Origin: Tetraselmis striata
Lineage: Eukaryota > Chlorophyta > Chlorodendrophyceae > Chlorodendrales > Chlorodendraceae
Direction: 5' to 3'
Assembly (NCBI GenBank): GCA_006384855.1
Contig: VCJN01000889.1
Coordinates: 1 to 64,000 of the forward strand
Length of the DNA stretch: 64,000 nucleotides
Of the stretch, positions 44,800 to 55,699 are shown in pieces. The position numbers were made by a program, and so were the translations under genes. How positions within the stretch are numbered: the first letter of the stretch is position 1; every line of letters begins with the position of its first letter. A model generated the notes under the pieces. It saw nothing but the letters and a program-made list of their open reading frames with translations, ran no database searches and had not been told where the DNA came from.

Positions 44800-45118
44800 C
44801 CGAGTGGGATGGGCGGGGCAGCGGTTGCTACCGAGTGAGGCGTAGCATCGTTTGCAGTAGCAACGCAGCCTTTCCGGTGTGACGCCGCCTGGATGTAACC
44901 CAGCAGTACGCGCAAAGTGCAAGTGCAAGCTGCTGATGGCGGGGATCCCGCGCGCGGGGGGGGGGGGGGGGGGGGCAGCGGCTGTGGGATAGGCGGGGCA
45001 GCGGTTGCTACCGAGTGAGGCGTAGCATCGTTTGCAGTAGCAACGCAGCCTTTCCGGTTGCATAGTGTGACACCGCTTGGATGTAACCCAGCAGTACGCG
45101 CAGAGTGCAAGTGTTACA
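44800..45118. repeat. Two direct 125-bp repeats
   Basis: GGCGGGGCAGCGGTTGCTAC and the following 110 bp occur at about 44810 and 44992. They are separated by a G run (about 44958-44976). Confidence 0.9.
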
Positions 45119-45155
45119 CGTCCGTGTGCCCCACCCAATGACATTGCGCCCGACC

Positions 45156-45800
45156 TCACTGACGGCATGTCTCGCTCTCCTTCAGCTCCTGGGCCGTCCG
45201 CCGCCTCACCCTGCGCACCCTACCAGCCGCGCGTGCCTTCTCGGAAGCCTCACACACGGCGGCGCGAGTCGCGTCGTGGAACGCGCCCCTGACATGGCGG
45301 AACTCCGCCCTCACCGTGCCCGTGGTCGGGCAGAGGACTGCCCGCTGATGGGTCGCCATGCATGGGTACTTGGGGCCGCACAAAGCCGGGGTGCCGTCGC
45401 AGCAACACTCCCAGTCCGTCCGTTGGCCGCAGTCCACGCATGACGGGCGTCCGGCCAGGACACGCACATGATAGTGCATGTGGCCGCCTCCCGCCACTGC
45501 TCGTAGTGCTCCGGTCAACATGGCGACGAGCAAGTCGGCATGTCCCGCAGGTGGCTGCGGGGCGGGTGGCGCGAGCGCAGCCTCGCTCGCCTCGACAACC
45601 CCCTCAGCCCGATCAGTCGCCTCGACCACGGCCTCCTCCGCCTCCTGACGCGGCGCACCAGGCGCATCATCGTCGCCTGGCAGGGCGTCCCCCCCCCGCA
45701 ACGGCGCCGTCGGCGGTGGCCGACGCCGTCGTGGCGGGGTGTTGTGAGGAGGTGGCCCTAGACATAGGTGGGGCCGGCACCGCCATGTGTTGCTCCACAT
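45156..45800 (-). CDS. Cys-rich ORF on the minus strand of the CACTA-like element
   Basis: 214 codons. The N-terminal half is Pro/Ala/Arg-rich low complexity. The second half has a compact Cys cluster: GRPSCVDCGQRTDWECCCDG, then TPALCGPKYPCMATHQ. The C-x2-C...C-x-C...LC...C...H pattern resembles the cysteine-rich C-terminal finger of PiggyBac-like transposases, but no PiggyBac catalytic core was found upstream on this strand. It ends with a basic helix (RRVRRRTAQELKESE). It may be a captured fragment. The plus strand over 45362-46303 is also open, so strand choice rests on the Cys cluster. Confidence 0.35.
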   Translation of the reverse strand: MWSNTWRCRPHLCLGPPPHNTPPRRRRPPPTAPLRGGDALPGDDDAPGAPRQEAEEAVVEATDRAEGVVEASEAALAPPAPQPPAGHADLLVAMLTGALRAVAGGGHMHYHVRVLAGRPSCVDCGQRTDWECCCDGTPALCGPKYPCMATHQRAVLCPTTGTVRAEFRHVRGAFHDATRAAVCEASEKARAAGRVRRVRRRTAQELKESETCRQ

Positions 45801-46768
45801 GCGGTGCGGTTCCTGACGCGACAGCTCCGTCGCACCAGTACCGGCGCCGGCACCCCACGCCTGCTGGGATTACCACCAACCGGCATGTTTCCTTTGGGAG
45901 GCGGTTCATCCGCGTCGGAGGTGAGCGGCGGTGCCTGTGTGGGTGTGAATACTGCCCGGCCATTAGGGCTCCCGCCGCCTGCCGCTCCGCCGACCCAAGC
46001 CGCGGCGTGTGCTGCGCCCCGCATAGTCGCCTCGAATATAATATACATGACGCGGGGACGGGGGGGGGGGGGGGGGATTCGTGCGTTTCGTATGTCGGCG
46101 GAAAGGCGTGCGAAGCTGCGGCTGGCGAAGGTGGTGGAAATAAGCGTGGCGGCGTCGGCGGCGTATTACCGTGCGTGCATGCGTGCGCAACCCCGCGGCA
46201 GCAAGCGCCGGACTCGGCGTGTGCCGGCGGCAGAGCTGCGAAGCCATGGACACGGTACGGGATGCCAAGTCTGGCTAAGCAACTGCCGAGGCTGGCGGCT
46301 TAACCCCCATGTCCGGCGGTTAAGGGACGGAAAGTGCGTAGAAGTTGATCGGCAAAGCGGGCATATAAGCCTGGCTGTGCTAGGTTCCTATTAAGTAATG
46401 GCGGTTTGTGCTAAGTAATTCGTAGGGGTGGACCATGCAGCGCAGGTAGGGGGCGGTATAAATGAGGCCGGGCACATATACTGCTCCACGAAACGACACT
46501 GTCGCACGTGTAGTTGAATAGACGCCCCCCCCCCCCCCCCCCGCCGGGTCGGCCCGCCGGGTCGGCCCGCCGACCCGCCACGGCATGTAATATCTGTCAT
46601 GCATCGCCGGGGTATGTGTGAGTGGATGCCCCGCCGCCACACACCCCCCCCTCACCCCCCCACCCCCCCATTTACACTTGTGCACTCATTAAGTTTGGGC
46701 TGGTTTCGGAGCAGTACATGTACGTATGTATATACATACAATGGAACGTAGGACCTGCGCGGAAAGAG

Positions 46769-47925
46769 GCGGGGCTGGCGGAGTGCGTTGGGGGTGCGTA
46801 GAGTAGCGTGTTGGTGAGATTCGGGGTGCATCGGACGCCGGATGCCCATCCACCCAGCGTAAAAGACGCGTACGTAATATTCACACTATATATATTCACA
46901 CGCAAATGTGTGAAAACCGGACATTCCGTGCCGGATGGGTGGGAATACGGCGTCCGATGCAGCCAAAACCCCAGGGACACGCTATTCTATGCACCGCCAA
47001 TGCACTCCGCCAGCACCGCCTCATTCTCTGTCGATTTCGAAAACGCCTTCACATTATCCACCGCTAATTGCAATTGCCACCGTGTAATGTTGTCACGATG
47101 TGCGCACACAACAACACTTACTACCGGTTCCGACGCGGATGGAGGCGAGGCTTGCGGAGTGCGTTGGGGGTGCGTAGAGTAGCGTGTTGGTGAGATTCGG
47201 GGTGCATCGGACGCCGGATGCCCATCCACCCGGCGTAAAAGACGCGTAATATTCACACTTTATTAACACACAAATATGTGAAAACCGGACATTCCGTGCC
47301 GGATGGGTGGGAATACGGTGTCCGATGCAGCCAAAACCCCAGGGACACGCTATTCTATGCACCGCCAATGCACTCCGCCAGCACCGCCTCATTCTCTGTC
47401 GATTTCGAAAACGTCTTCACATTATCCACCGCTAATTGCAATTGCCACCGTGTAATATGTTGTCACGATGTGCGCACACAACAACACTTACTACCGGTTC
47501 CGACGCGGATGGAGGCGAGGCTTGCGGAGTGCGTTGGGGGTGCGTAGAGTAGCGTGCTGCAAATAATTGGGGTGCATCGGACGCCGGATGCCCATCCACC
47601 CGGCGTAAAAGACGCGTAATATTCACACTTTATTAACACACAAATGTGTAAAAACCGGACATTCCGTGCCGGATGGGTGGGAATACGGCGTCCGATGCAG
47701 CCAAAACCCCAGCAACACGCTATTATATGCACCGCCAATGCACTCCGCCAGCACCGCCTCATTCTCTGTCGATTTCGAAAACGCCTTCACATTATCCACC
47801 GCTAATAATTGCAATTGCCACCGTGTAATGTTGTCACGATGTGCGCACACAACAACACTTACTACCGGTTCCGACGCGGATGGAGGCGAGGCTTGCGGAG
47901 TGCACTGGCGGTGCACAGACTAGCG
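46769..47925. repeat. Tandem array, about three units of 370-376 bp
   Basis: GGTGCATCGGACGCCGGATG recurs at 46825, 47201 and 47571 (376 and 370 bp apart), with long near-identical flanks. A fourth partial unit ends near 47925 (GCTTGCGGAGTGC). Confidence 0.95.
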
Positions 47926-48330
47926 GGAGACTAGATCCATTGTCGCTTATTTACAAGCACGGGCGGTGCTGCCAGACCTGATCGTCTACGGCCGATATAA
48001 TATTCACACTATATTAACATCGGTGCACACCGCCGCACACCGCCGCACACCGCCGCACAACGATGCGCGCGCACATTCGTCGCACACATTATCCCGGATT
48101 CACTCGCCGTATCCATTACGCCGTGCTACTTCAACAATAAACATTGCGAAATTACACCGACACAATGCCGCACCGACTAGCTCTTGACAATACGTGCATA
48201 TAAATAGTAGTGGCGCGCTGCTCCTCGCCTCCGATGTGTCGTTGACTGCTGCGGAAGGCGGTCGTCGACTGGGTGTTAGTTTCTCCACCTCGGCCGCCCC
48301 CCCCCCCCCCCCCCTTCACCGCTCACAGCG

Positions 48331-48921
48331 CCATGGCCGACCTCGCCCCCCCGGGCAAAAGTGGGCGGCGAGCCTTGTTGTCTCGAGTGTCCGCGCCGCC
48401 GGCATCGAGGAGGACGAGAAAGACATGAGGAAACGCGTGACAAGGTGGGCGCGCAACAAAACACTCCATCCTCCACATTAGCACGCACCCACTCGTGGCT
48501 AACTTGTGCCGCGCGCAGGTTCGTCCGGGAGCGCCGTAAGGCCCACCTCAACGCCAAGGCTTCCACAGTGCCAGCGGCGCAACTCGTGGTGGCCGAGGAG
48601 GCCGCATCCTCAGCCGCTTAAAGGCGAAACGATTGTGGCTTGTTGTGGGTGTCTGGGCACAGGGGGCGTCCCGACGCGAAGGTAAGGAAGCTCATGGCGG
48701 CGTCGTCGACGGCACAGCCTCCCGGGGTGGTGAAGACACTGAGGGATGACAAGAAGCGGAAGAGGCCAGTGAAGAAACGCCGAGGTAAGAAACTGACGGT
48801 CGCGGAGTCGGAGGCGCAGGCGCAGGCGCAGGCGGAGGCGGAGGCGGAGGCGGAGGCGGAGGCAGCGAGATCGTCGAAGCGGAGGGTCCCCCGGGCACGC
48901 AAGAACAAGAACAAGCAGTAG
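48331..48921 (+). CDS. Basic, repeat-tailed protein gene(s) near the right end of the CACTA-like element
   Basis: Coding-like pieces on the plus strand. GIEEDEKDMRKRVTR is followed by a GT...AG intron (about 48445-48518) and FVRERRKAHLNAKASTVPAA in a matching phase, ending at 48621. A second part (48640-48921) reads VKTLRDDKKRKRPVKKRRGK, then an Ala/Glu/Gln repeat (QAQAQAEAEAEA) and a basic end RARKNKNKQ. A C run and CTCACAG acceptor-like site precede ATG 48334. Charge pattern suggests nucleic-acid binding. No family recognised. Confidence 0.4.
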
Positions 48922-49612
48922 CCCCCGCCCCCTTACCCCCCTCCCCTCACTCCCCCGGCGGGAGCGGCGGCGGGGGGGGGGGGGGGGGGGCGGCGGGGGG
49001 ACCACGCCCGCCCGCCCCCCCACCCCCCCCCCGCCGGGCCACATTCCCCGATGGCAGCTGTCGCGAATATTGTAATTCAATCATTCTTCGGCAAACCGCT
49101 GCCTGCCCCCGCCCTCCCCCTCGCGAATATTTATGTAACGTGAGCACTCTTTGGCAAAACATGGCAGCAAAACCGCCCATCTGATGACCTTTGATCGGAC
49201 GGCTGGCAGGCCCGTTCAGCAGTACTAGCTATAATGTACACAAAATTCCCCACTTTGGCCGAATAGTACGGCTGCGATTTGCGCTCCCATGTACTAATAG
49301 TCGTAGTTATCCACAGGACCACTGTCCATCGTGCCCGGGTACCGGGTACCGGGTACTAGATACCCGGTACCGGCTCAATAAATATATCGCGTACTACCCG
49401 GTAATGCACGGACAACCTTGTACCTTGTACGTCAGTGCCATGTAACATTTTACCGGGCTCGTACGACTACCAGAATGATGACAAAAAGGATTTATCGCCC
49501 GCCGGCAATAACGCCGGATGTACTCGCACGTAACTGGATGGACGTGCCGCCACCAGCAGCAGCCTTCACGGATAAATAATAGTCGCTAGTAGTAGTGCTT
49601 CGTCACCTGTAT

Positions 49613-49634
49613 GTCACATCTGAATCTCACAGTG
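49613..49634 (-). repeat. Right terminal inverted repeat of the CACTA-like element
   Basis: 22 bp, exact reverse complement of 41584-41605, followed by the 3-bp duplication CGT. Confidence 0.93.
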
Positions 49635-50070
49635 CGTGCGCTAGAGGTGAGGTCGGTATTTATTCTGCATGTCAGCAAGGCAGCTGGGATAGTGCATCGT
49701 CCTATTGATCAAAGTAGTCGCCGGAAACGAGTTCAGACAAGTTAGGTTGCGCTACAGTCGGCATGTCTTGTCCCGGGTGCTGGCTCGTGTAGTGGGGTGA
49801 GGCGCATTTTCATGGTGACTCGTTATTACGATGGTGGTTACAGATGCTGGAAAAATGAATGTTGTGAGGAACGGCCCCGGCTGCCTCCCTAGTCTCTCAC
49901 AAACGCAATGCGTTTCTAGACAACCCCGGGCACAATCCGAGGTCTGTTGCTGGCAGTTGGAATCGTCCTCCAACTGCCACTTATTCATCCATGCAACTAG
50001 TCATTGTAACTATAATTTCGTAATATATCTTGTTCTTGGTCTTCTCTTGCCTCATCCCTCATCTCTACAG

Positions 50071-50414
50071 AAAACCGGTGTGGCCTTGGCCCACATGCCA
50101 CCACCAAACATGCCATCTCACCATTCATTATACAACAAACGAGGGTATTTCCAATGCAACAATGCTCCGAAACCAGTGTGGCAGTCTTTGCAATCGACGA
50201 GACTCACAAAGACAAACAATTAAATGCGATTGTGTGCAATGATGATATGCAGAGACGAGAGGCTGCAAGGTTTTCAAAATACAACAAATGTTACAAGTTG
50301 CCATCATCCATTGCTACAAATATTTTTGCTATAGTTGGGAGTGGTCGTCAGACCAAGCCGACCTCTAGCAGCACGCCCATTGCCAAGGGCGTCACCGTGG
50401 AGAGTAATACATAA
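50071..50414 (+). CDS. Possible 3' exon of an unrecognised gene
   Basis: A strong acceptor (TTGCCTCATCCCTCATCTCT followed by ACAG) opens a frame to a stop at 50414: FIIQQTRVFPMQQCSETSVA, then DETHKDKQLNAIVC, RREAARFSKYNKCYKLPSS and STPIAKGVTVESNT. Protein-like composition, no known domain. The first exon was not found. The solo LTR begins 18 bp after its stop. Confidence 0.35.
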
Positions 50415-50432
50415 GCCAACACATCAGAGTTG

Positions 50433-50926
50433 TGCTGTGACAATAATGGCACACTTTGTACGGGTACTGTATGATCGTAGCATCATTCATGTACGAGTAC
50501 CTGCTGTATCGTATGTGTGCGCGCGTGTGTCACGCGCCACAATACGAGTATTGGTGGATGATGAATCATGAGATGTGTCCTACTGGTACCGGTACACTAT
50601 TCAGTGGTAGTTACGGGATACTACGCATGTGCATACCCGTAGCGGGCATATATGTATAATGCACCTGCCTCTGTAACATCAGTTGTATACTTGTGTATAA
50701 ACTAATGTGTCAACTACTTGTGCGGAGGTCTCTAAGCGACGACCTCCTGTTCGACACTTCAAGGCACGACTCTCCACGGTGACGCGCTTGGCAGTGCGCG
50801 TGCCGCTTGGTGGTGGCTAGCTTCGAGCTAGCCCAACGTTATAATCATTGTTTCTTTCTTCTCTATTGCCTCTGTGTTTTCACGCCAGTCTTGCCTACTG
50901 CGTGTGTGAGGGGCGAGACTGTCGCA
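50433..50926 (+). repeat. Solo LTR of the left-edge Gypsy-type family
   Basis: 494 bp matching, in opposite orientation, the split LTR at 12679-12415 plus 4891-4637. GTTG precedes (50429-50432) and follows (50927-50930) it, probably a 4-bp part of the target duplication. No internal retrotransposon sequence is attached, so it is best explained by LTR-LTR recombination. It also shows the unsplit form of the site where the Copia element inserted in the left copy. Confidence 0.8.
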
Positions 50927-51580
50927 GTTGTCATTGTACGACAGTACATAATATATGCCCGCACTGTCAATAAAGAATGTATTTGACAATACATGCAGAC
51001 ATATTTATATATAACATATTAGGCCGATATACAGAATAGACAAGAATAGACAAGACAATACAATATACGAGTATTGTGCGCGTGACATGCTCGCACTCGT
51101 ACATGTATCGGTTGGACCCGTAGAATGTTATGTTTACTACCGTTGCCGGGTTTCCTTCCGCATGGCGCGTAATGCTCGCGTTCGCCTGCGACACGCCAAT
51201 CCACGTGATTCGCATGCGACGCGCGCAGCCACGCATCTTACCAAGCACGAGCATGGATCGTTGTACTACATGCGTGCTACCTCACCCAAATTAGACGTGG
51301 AAAAAATGCCGTGACAACAAGCACCGGTCAACTCCATCACATCGCAGTCAGTCGACCCCGCTCGAGGCAGTACTCTATAGAAACTAGCGGGCTCTCTGCT
51401 ATCCCCATCTTCCATCTTCGCGCCCTGCCTACCATGTGGCGGGTCGCGCCCGTTCCCCCTATCTCACTTCGTGCTTTCTCTTCTTGCGTGTTGCCGACAT
51501 GTTCCTACCCTATAAACCAATGTAACCCAAGCCAAGGCGCCTTTTAAACAAAAACACAGACCCCTCCCTTAGAAACCCCC
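50927..51580. other. Intergenic stretch without recognised gene
   Basis: AT-rich part with AGACAAGAATAGACAAGAC-type short repeats near 51040, then nondescript sequence; no supported frame. Confidence 0.4.
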
Positions 51581-51584
51581 AAGG

Positions 51585-52640
51585 TTTTTTTTCCGCCCCC
51601 GGGACATGACTGGCACCAGCGAAACCCTTGTAGCGTCTCTACGACGGCCGTTTAGGCAGCGAACCATTTACGGAAAGCCCTAGGTAGGCGACGCTCCGTT
51701 ATAGTCAACAAGCAAATTGCCGAAGCATTCTGCAAGAGTAATTGGAGGCAAGTGACGGAATTTCCAACATTGTTGGATCACCGTCTTAAACACTGCCATC
51801 AAAATACCCGGCACTGACCACGAAAGTCCGCCCTACCCGTTTGGGAGTCGGTCCATTCGAGTAATGCGAGTTAAGGCAAGCCCCAACCCGCGGAGCAAAG
51901 TATTTCGGGAGTGCGATACATGTCCAACAAAGAAGGCAATGTGAGGGAGGGCCCAACGCCAGAGCTAGAAAAACATTTCCATTCTCAGTAAAATCCAGGG
52001 CGCCGTGAAGGGAGGGGGGCACCCCGCCCAAAATAAAGGCAGTTAAGTCCTCATGTGTTGACGCAATAACATGACTACTTATAAAATCCCTGAACTCCGG
52101 AACTAACAACCCAAATTATAACGGTGATACCCCCACTGTGGGCACTCCACCAACATATGTTCGATAGTCTCAGATTCACCTCCGCCACATACATGACAGT
52201 GTTCAAGGAAGTGCTCAGGCATGGCATGAATCCGGGCCAATCGGCGGGCAGTGGGAATACTCGGGTGCGTACTTGTATCATAATGTGCAGCCCGGCCACA
52301 ACCCCCGTGGGGACATCCGCACCATACTGTGGCAACAGGTCTGACGCATAAGACGCCTAGACATATATACCCCAGGTTTTAGTGCGTGCTAACGATGCCG
52401 ACGATTCGTAACGCGCCCACACCGATGCCTTGACTAGTTTAGCGGCATCGCGCGCGGCTAGTGACCACCATTCAAGTGGAAGGTGCGCCCCCTCAGCTAG
52501 CCCTACGTTCGTCGCCCCCGGGGTGTCCCTGCACTCAAACTGTATTATTTGCGCCAAAGATAGCGCATGACAGGTTGCAAAAAGAATAACTGTCACAAAC
52601 ATATTTTTACAAAATAAATAAAGGTGTAATAAATTCAAAA
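51585..52640 (-). mobile_element. LINE (non-LTR retrotransposon) 3' end
   Basis: Minus strand: RNase H-side remnant (NVGLAEGAHLPLEWWSLAAR), a further stretch (GADVPTGVVAGLHIMIQVRT), then the LINE C-terminal zinc knuckle HCHVCGGGESETIEHMLVEC (C-x2-C...H-x4-C, about 52203-52130) followed by PQWGYHR. The 3' region ends in an A8 tail (T run 51585-51592 on the plus strand). The last 90 bp match the tiny copy at 53506-53597. Reading frames change several times and the 5' end is lost at about 52640. RT itself is absent. Confidence 0.7.
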
Positions 52641-53167
52641 TGTTGACCGGCGCCCGGTAAGGCGCTGCATGACAACTGCATCATGGTTGAGCTCATGCCT
52701 TATATGCCCTTAGCGGGGCCCCATCATGATGCTAGGGGTCGTTCGTCCCGCAATTTTCGCAGCGCTCCCGCCCATCACGCCCTAGCTAGCTGCTCGTGGC
52801 GTGCATCAGCAATCTTTTCATGCCGTGTGTGCCAGTGGCAGTCAAGCAGCCTCCTTCCCTCCCAAACCCCAAGCCCTGAACCAAGCATTCAAGACACTCG
52901 CAATCTGCTATAAATTTTCAATAATTATGCACAGTCTCCTACTCAGGAGGTCCCCGGATCGATTCTCTGCTCTGTCAGTTAAGGGCAATATCGACGGGGC
53001 CCGTGACCCGAATTTACGCGGTTGATGCGTTAGCCCTTCGGGGTTCGAATTAGGTAACTCTCCATGAAAGACTATGCCAGACCTACGACTGCATTTGCGC
53101 AAGAGGTCCAAGTGCTGGGGCGGTTTCTCCCGATGTCCCGGGGCAACCTCTATAGCGCTACGTTAAA
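52640..53167. other. Intergenic stretch without recognised gene
   Basis: No supported frame. A GGGGTTCGAATT word near 53038 resembles a tRNA B box, but no cloverleaf could be drawn around it. Confidence 0.4.
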
Positions 53168-53505
53168 GATGATATTTTGAATATTGAGACTACCCGGTTA
53201 CTGGTAAGAATAAAGAAAGCGCAATTAACAAATCCACGCTAAAAGCTGTCCTAGGAGATCCGCGACCGCGTATTCGGACGATATCTTCCATGATTCGGGT
53301 ACAAGTTGCTCGATAAAAGTGTGATTACATTAAACTCGATAAAAGTGCAATAACGAAACACGTATTCGTAGAAGCTCAAGCAAGCAGTGCACCCACCATT
53401 TGCCCGTACCGTACGGTTCTTGGGGACTATAGTACATATAGTACTCGCGGTACGGAATTATGCGGAAGCGTGTTTCAGTATCAATACTGGTAAGGATTAC
53501 TGCTT

Positions 53506-53597
53506 TTTTTCCCCGCCCCCTGGACAGGACTGGCAGTGAAACCCTTGCAGCGTCTCTACGACGCCCGTTTAGCAGGCAGCAATCCAGTTTATGATAC
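53506..53597 (-). mobile_element. 92-bp, extremely 5'-truncated LINE copy
   Basis: It matches the 3' terminus of the LINE at 51585-52640 (shared run CGTCTCTACGACG.CCGTTTA on the plus strand), with an A tail on the minus strand. It is flanked by GATTACTGCTT at 53495-53505 and 53598-53608 (11 of 11). Copy A lacks it at the matching site. Confidence 0.8.
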
Positions 53598-54619
53598 GAT
53601 TACTGCTTGTGTGAATTACAAAAATATATGGCGCCAGTAATAACAGATGCAGCGCTGAAAGTACAGAATTGGTACAAGTACTGTACCCCGATACACGCGC
53701 CATCGTCAGTACCGTAGTTACCCAGCGAGCACGCCGCCACAACAGCACTCGGATACCAGTCCAACAGGTACCGCGGGGGAGCTCGTCCCCTTGCCAGCAC
53801 AGGCACAGGCACTGGCGGTACCGTATACAGGTATAGCTAGGTAAAGGGTATAGGTGAAGGGACAGGTATAGGTACATGTAGAGAGGTACACCTACTGGTA
53901 CATGTATAAGCAGACCAGTCGCTACAATAATCATATAAGGATTAATGGATTATTAGTAGTGTATCAGTATTTTTAGCGACCATCTAGAGACATCTAGCGA
54001 CCATCTCGGGTGGTTTCCTGATCGCATTTTACAGCTGTAACTATATCTAGAGACAATACGGCAGTTCCGATTTATTGTTATGTTTTAGGACCCCATCCAC
54101 CTCTCAACATCACCCCCCTCAACTCTGTTTTATTAGGTCTGACAGTATGTAGTAGAACATCCATACCCTCATCTACATAAAACTCCCACTGGCGTGACTT
54201 TTCTGAACTCTTTCAATGCATGGCTGTGCGCAGGATGGTGTTCCCTGCCATGTGCAAGCATGAAACGGAGAGGGGGTGGGGCACTTTTTTGGAACCATTA
54301 GCAAATTACAGCCAGCATCAAGGCAACCCAACCATATGGTGGCCCTATCCACCCCTCTATGTAGTGTTGTGCTGCCGCTGACATGTGTATGTCGCTGCTA
54401 CTTGCTGCTATTGCCGTGGTTGCTCTGCCCTCTGCTCACCCATGCTACGCAATGCTGCCTGCCTATATGTAGCTTATGCAACTTCTCAGTATAGTTGGCT
54501 CCCCTCACGAGCACTTGGTACCCGTCCCACTCACAGGTTTTGCATAGGGGCAAAACTATATTGTAGCTCCCATATCAATCATGCCTCCATCTACATCACC
54601 TGCCCATCAGCGCAATGCA

Positions 54620-55660
54620 TCATCAGTGGGCGCAACATAGCATGGTAGACATTAAGATAACGCGCGGGGCAGATAAGGCGGGGTGGAAAGCAAGCCTCAC
54701 CCGATGACCCTGCGCACACGACGCATCAGGTGGGGATGTACTCCCGGGCCGCAAGCGGGGTTGTTCTTCTTGTGCGTAGTACTCAATCTCCACGGGGGTA
54801 GCACAGGTCATGTGTGGCAGGTGTGCATGTCAGGTGTGGCAGCAAGCCTCACCTGATGACCCTGCGCACACGACGCATCAGGTGGGGATGTACTCCCGGG
54901 CAGCAAGCGGGGTTGTTCTTCTTGTGCGTAGTACTCAATCTCCACGGGCGTAGCACAGGTCATGCGGTAATCGTTGACAAAGGAAGCATGATGAAGATGA
55001 TCCTCATCCAGGGGTTGCATGCCGCATGAAGATGTCAGAGTTCTGGGCATTTGCAAGGCCATTATTGGCGGCCAGCCACCTGCACCATAGGAGGGTCAGT
55101 GCCATGTAAGATGCAGTTGCTGATGTATTATGCATGACGTGTTGCATGCAAGGGGGGGGCAGAGTAGGAGCCCACCGCCAGTTTCCGATTCATGTCGAAC
55201 GAGAACTTGTTGGTTGGCACGTCATGCATTACCTTCCACATCTTCGTATGCAACCTGCGGGTGATGTCATACTAGTCTTGGGGCTGGCGCCTTCTACCTC
55301 CCGATGCGGTGGTGACTTGAGTCTATATGTGTTGCACGCATGATGCAGATGCTGGCGTCGGCTCTAAGGACGAGATGGCTGTCGAAGTCGGCAACCGCGT
55401 GCTCCAGGAGGTCGTGCAGAGTGTGCGTATCTATCCACTGCCTAATGAAGTCGAAGACACTCTTGCCCATGCAGGAGCATGCCTTCCAAGGCACACCATA
55501 GTAAGCTTCAGGCTGACCTCGTCGCCATCTGCCATCCTTGTCGACGATGGCGGGCCAAGTTGGGTCAGTGGGAGGTAGCCTGTGACTGTCCAGAGTGGCG
55601 CAGCGCCGCCGCCTTATACAATCCCCCTCGTAAGTCTTGCCATGTACATATCTTTCCATA
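54620..55660 (-). pseudogene. Decayed minus-strand gene of unknown identity
   Basis: Coding-like pieces in changing frames, from the 5' side: KDGRWRRGQPEAYYGVPW, then FDFIRQWIDTHTLHDLLEHA and DSHLVLRADASICIMRATH (55659-55294). Next come MWKVMHDVPTNKFSFDMNRK (about 55240) and DEDHLHHASFVNDYRMTCAT, followed by PVEIEYYAQEEQPRLLPGS (55062-54808). The last segment is duplicated at 54811-54623. No family recognised. It lies in the block unique to copy B. Confidence 0.4.
54692..54962. repeat. Direct duplication of about 120 bp, 150 bp apart
   Basis: GCAAGCCTCACC.GATGACCCTGCGCACACGACG through GTAGCACAGGTCATG occurs at about 54692 and 54841 with very few differences. It duplicates the end of the decayed minus-strand gene. 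Confidence 0.92.
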
Positions 55661-55699
55661 TCGCCACGTCAACACCTGCGGCGCCGACCGCCGAGTGGT

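Larger units (their letters stand above)
41584..49634 (+). mobile_element. 8.05-kb CACTA/EnSpm-like DNA transposon
   Basis: Perfect 22-bp terminal inverted repeats (41584-41605 and 49613-49634, beginning CACTGTGAGATTCAGATGTG) flanked by the 3-bp duplication CGT (41581-41583, 49635-49637). CACTA/CACTG ends with a 3-bp duplication define the CACTA (EnSpm) superfamily. Subterminal DNA holds repeated CGCACATCGC and CACACCGCCG words, another superfamily habit. Inside are a multi-exon plus-strand gene with a minisatellite, a minus-strand Cys-rich frame, a 370-bp tandem array and a small basic-protein gene. A classic CACTA transposase was not recognised. The flawless ends suggest a recent insertion. 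Confidence 0.8.

Noticed and set aside
46653-46683. C-rich strand suggestive of a telomere-like repeat
   Set aside because: Irregular C runs broken by A and T without a fixed unit.
53030-53050. GGGGTTCGAATT, B-box-like
   Set aside because: No A box at a suitable distance and no cloverleaf.
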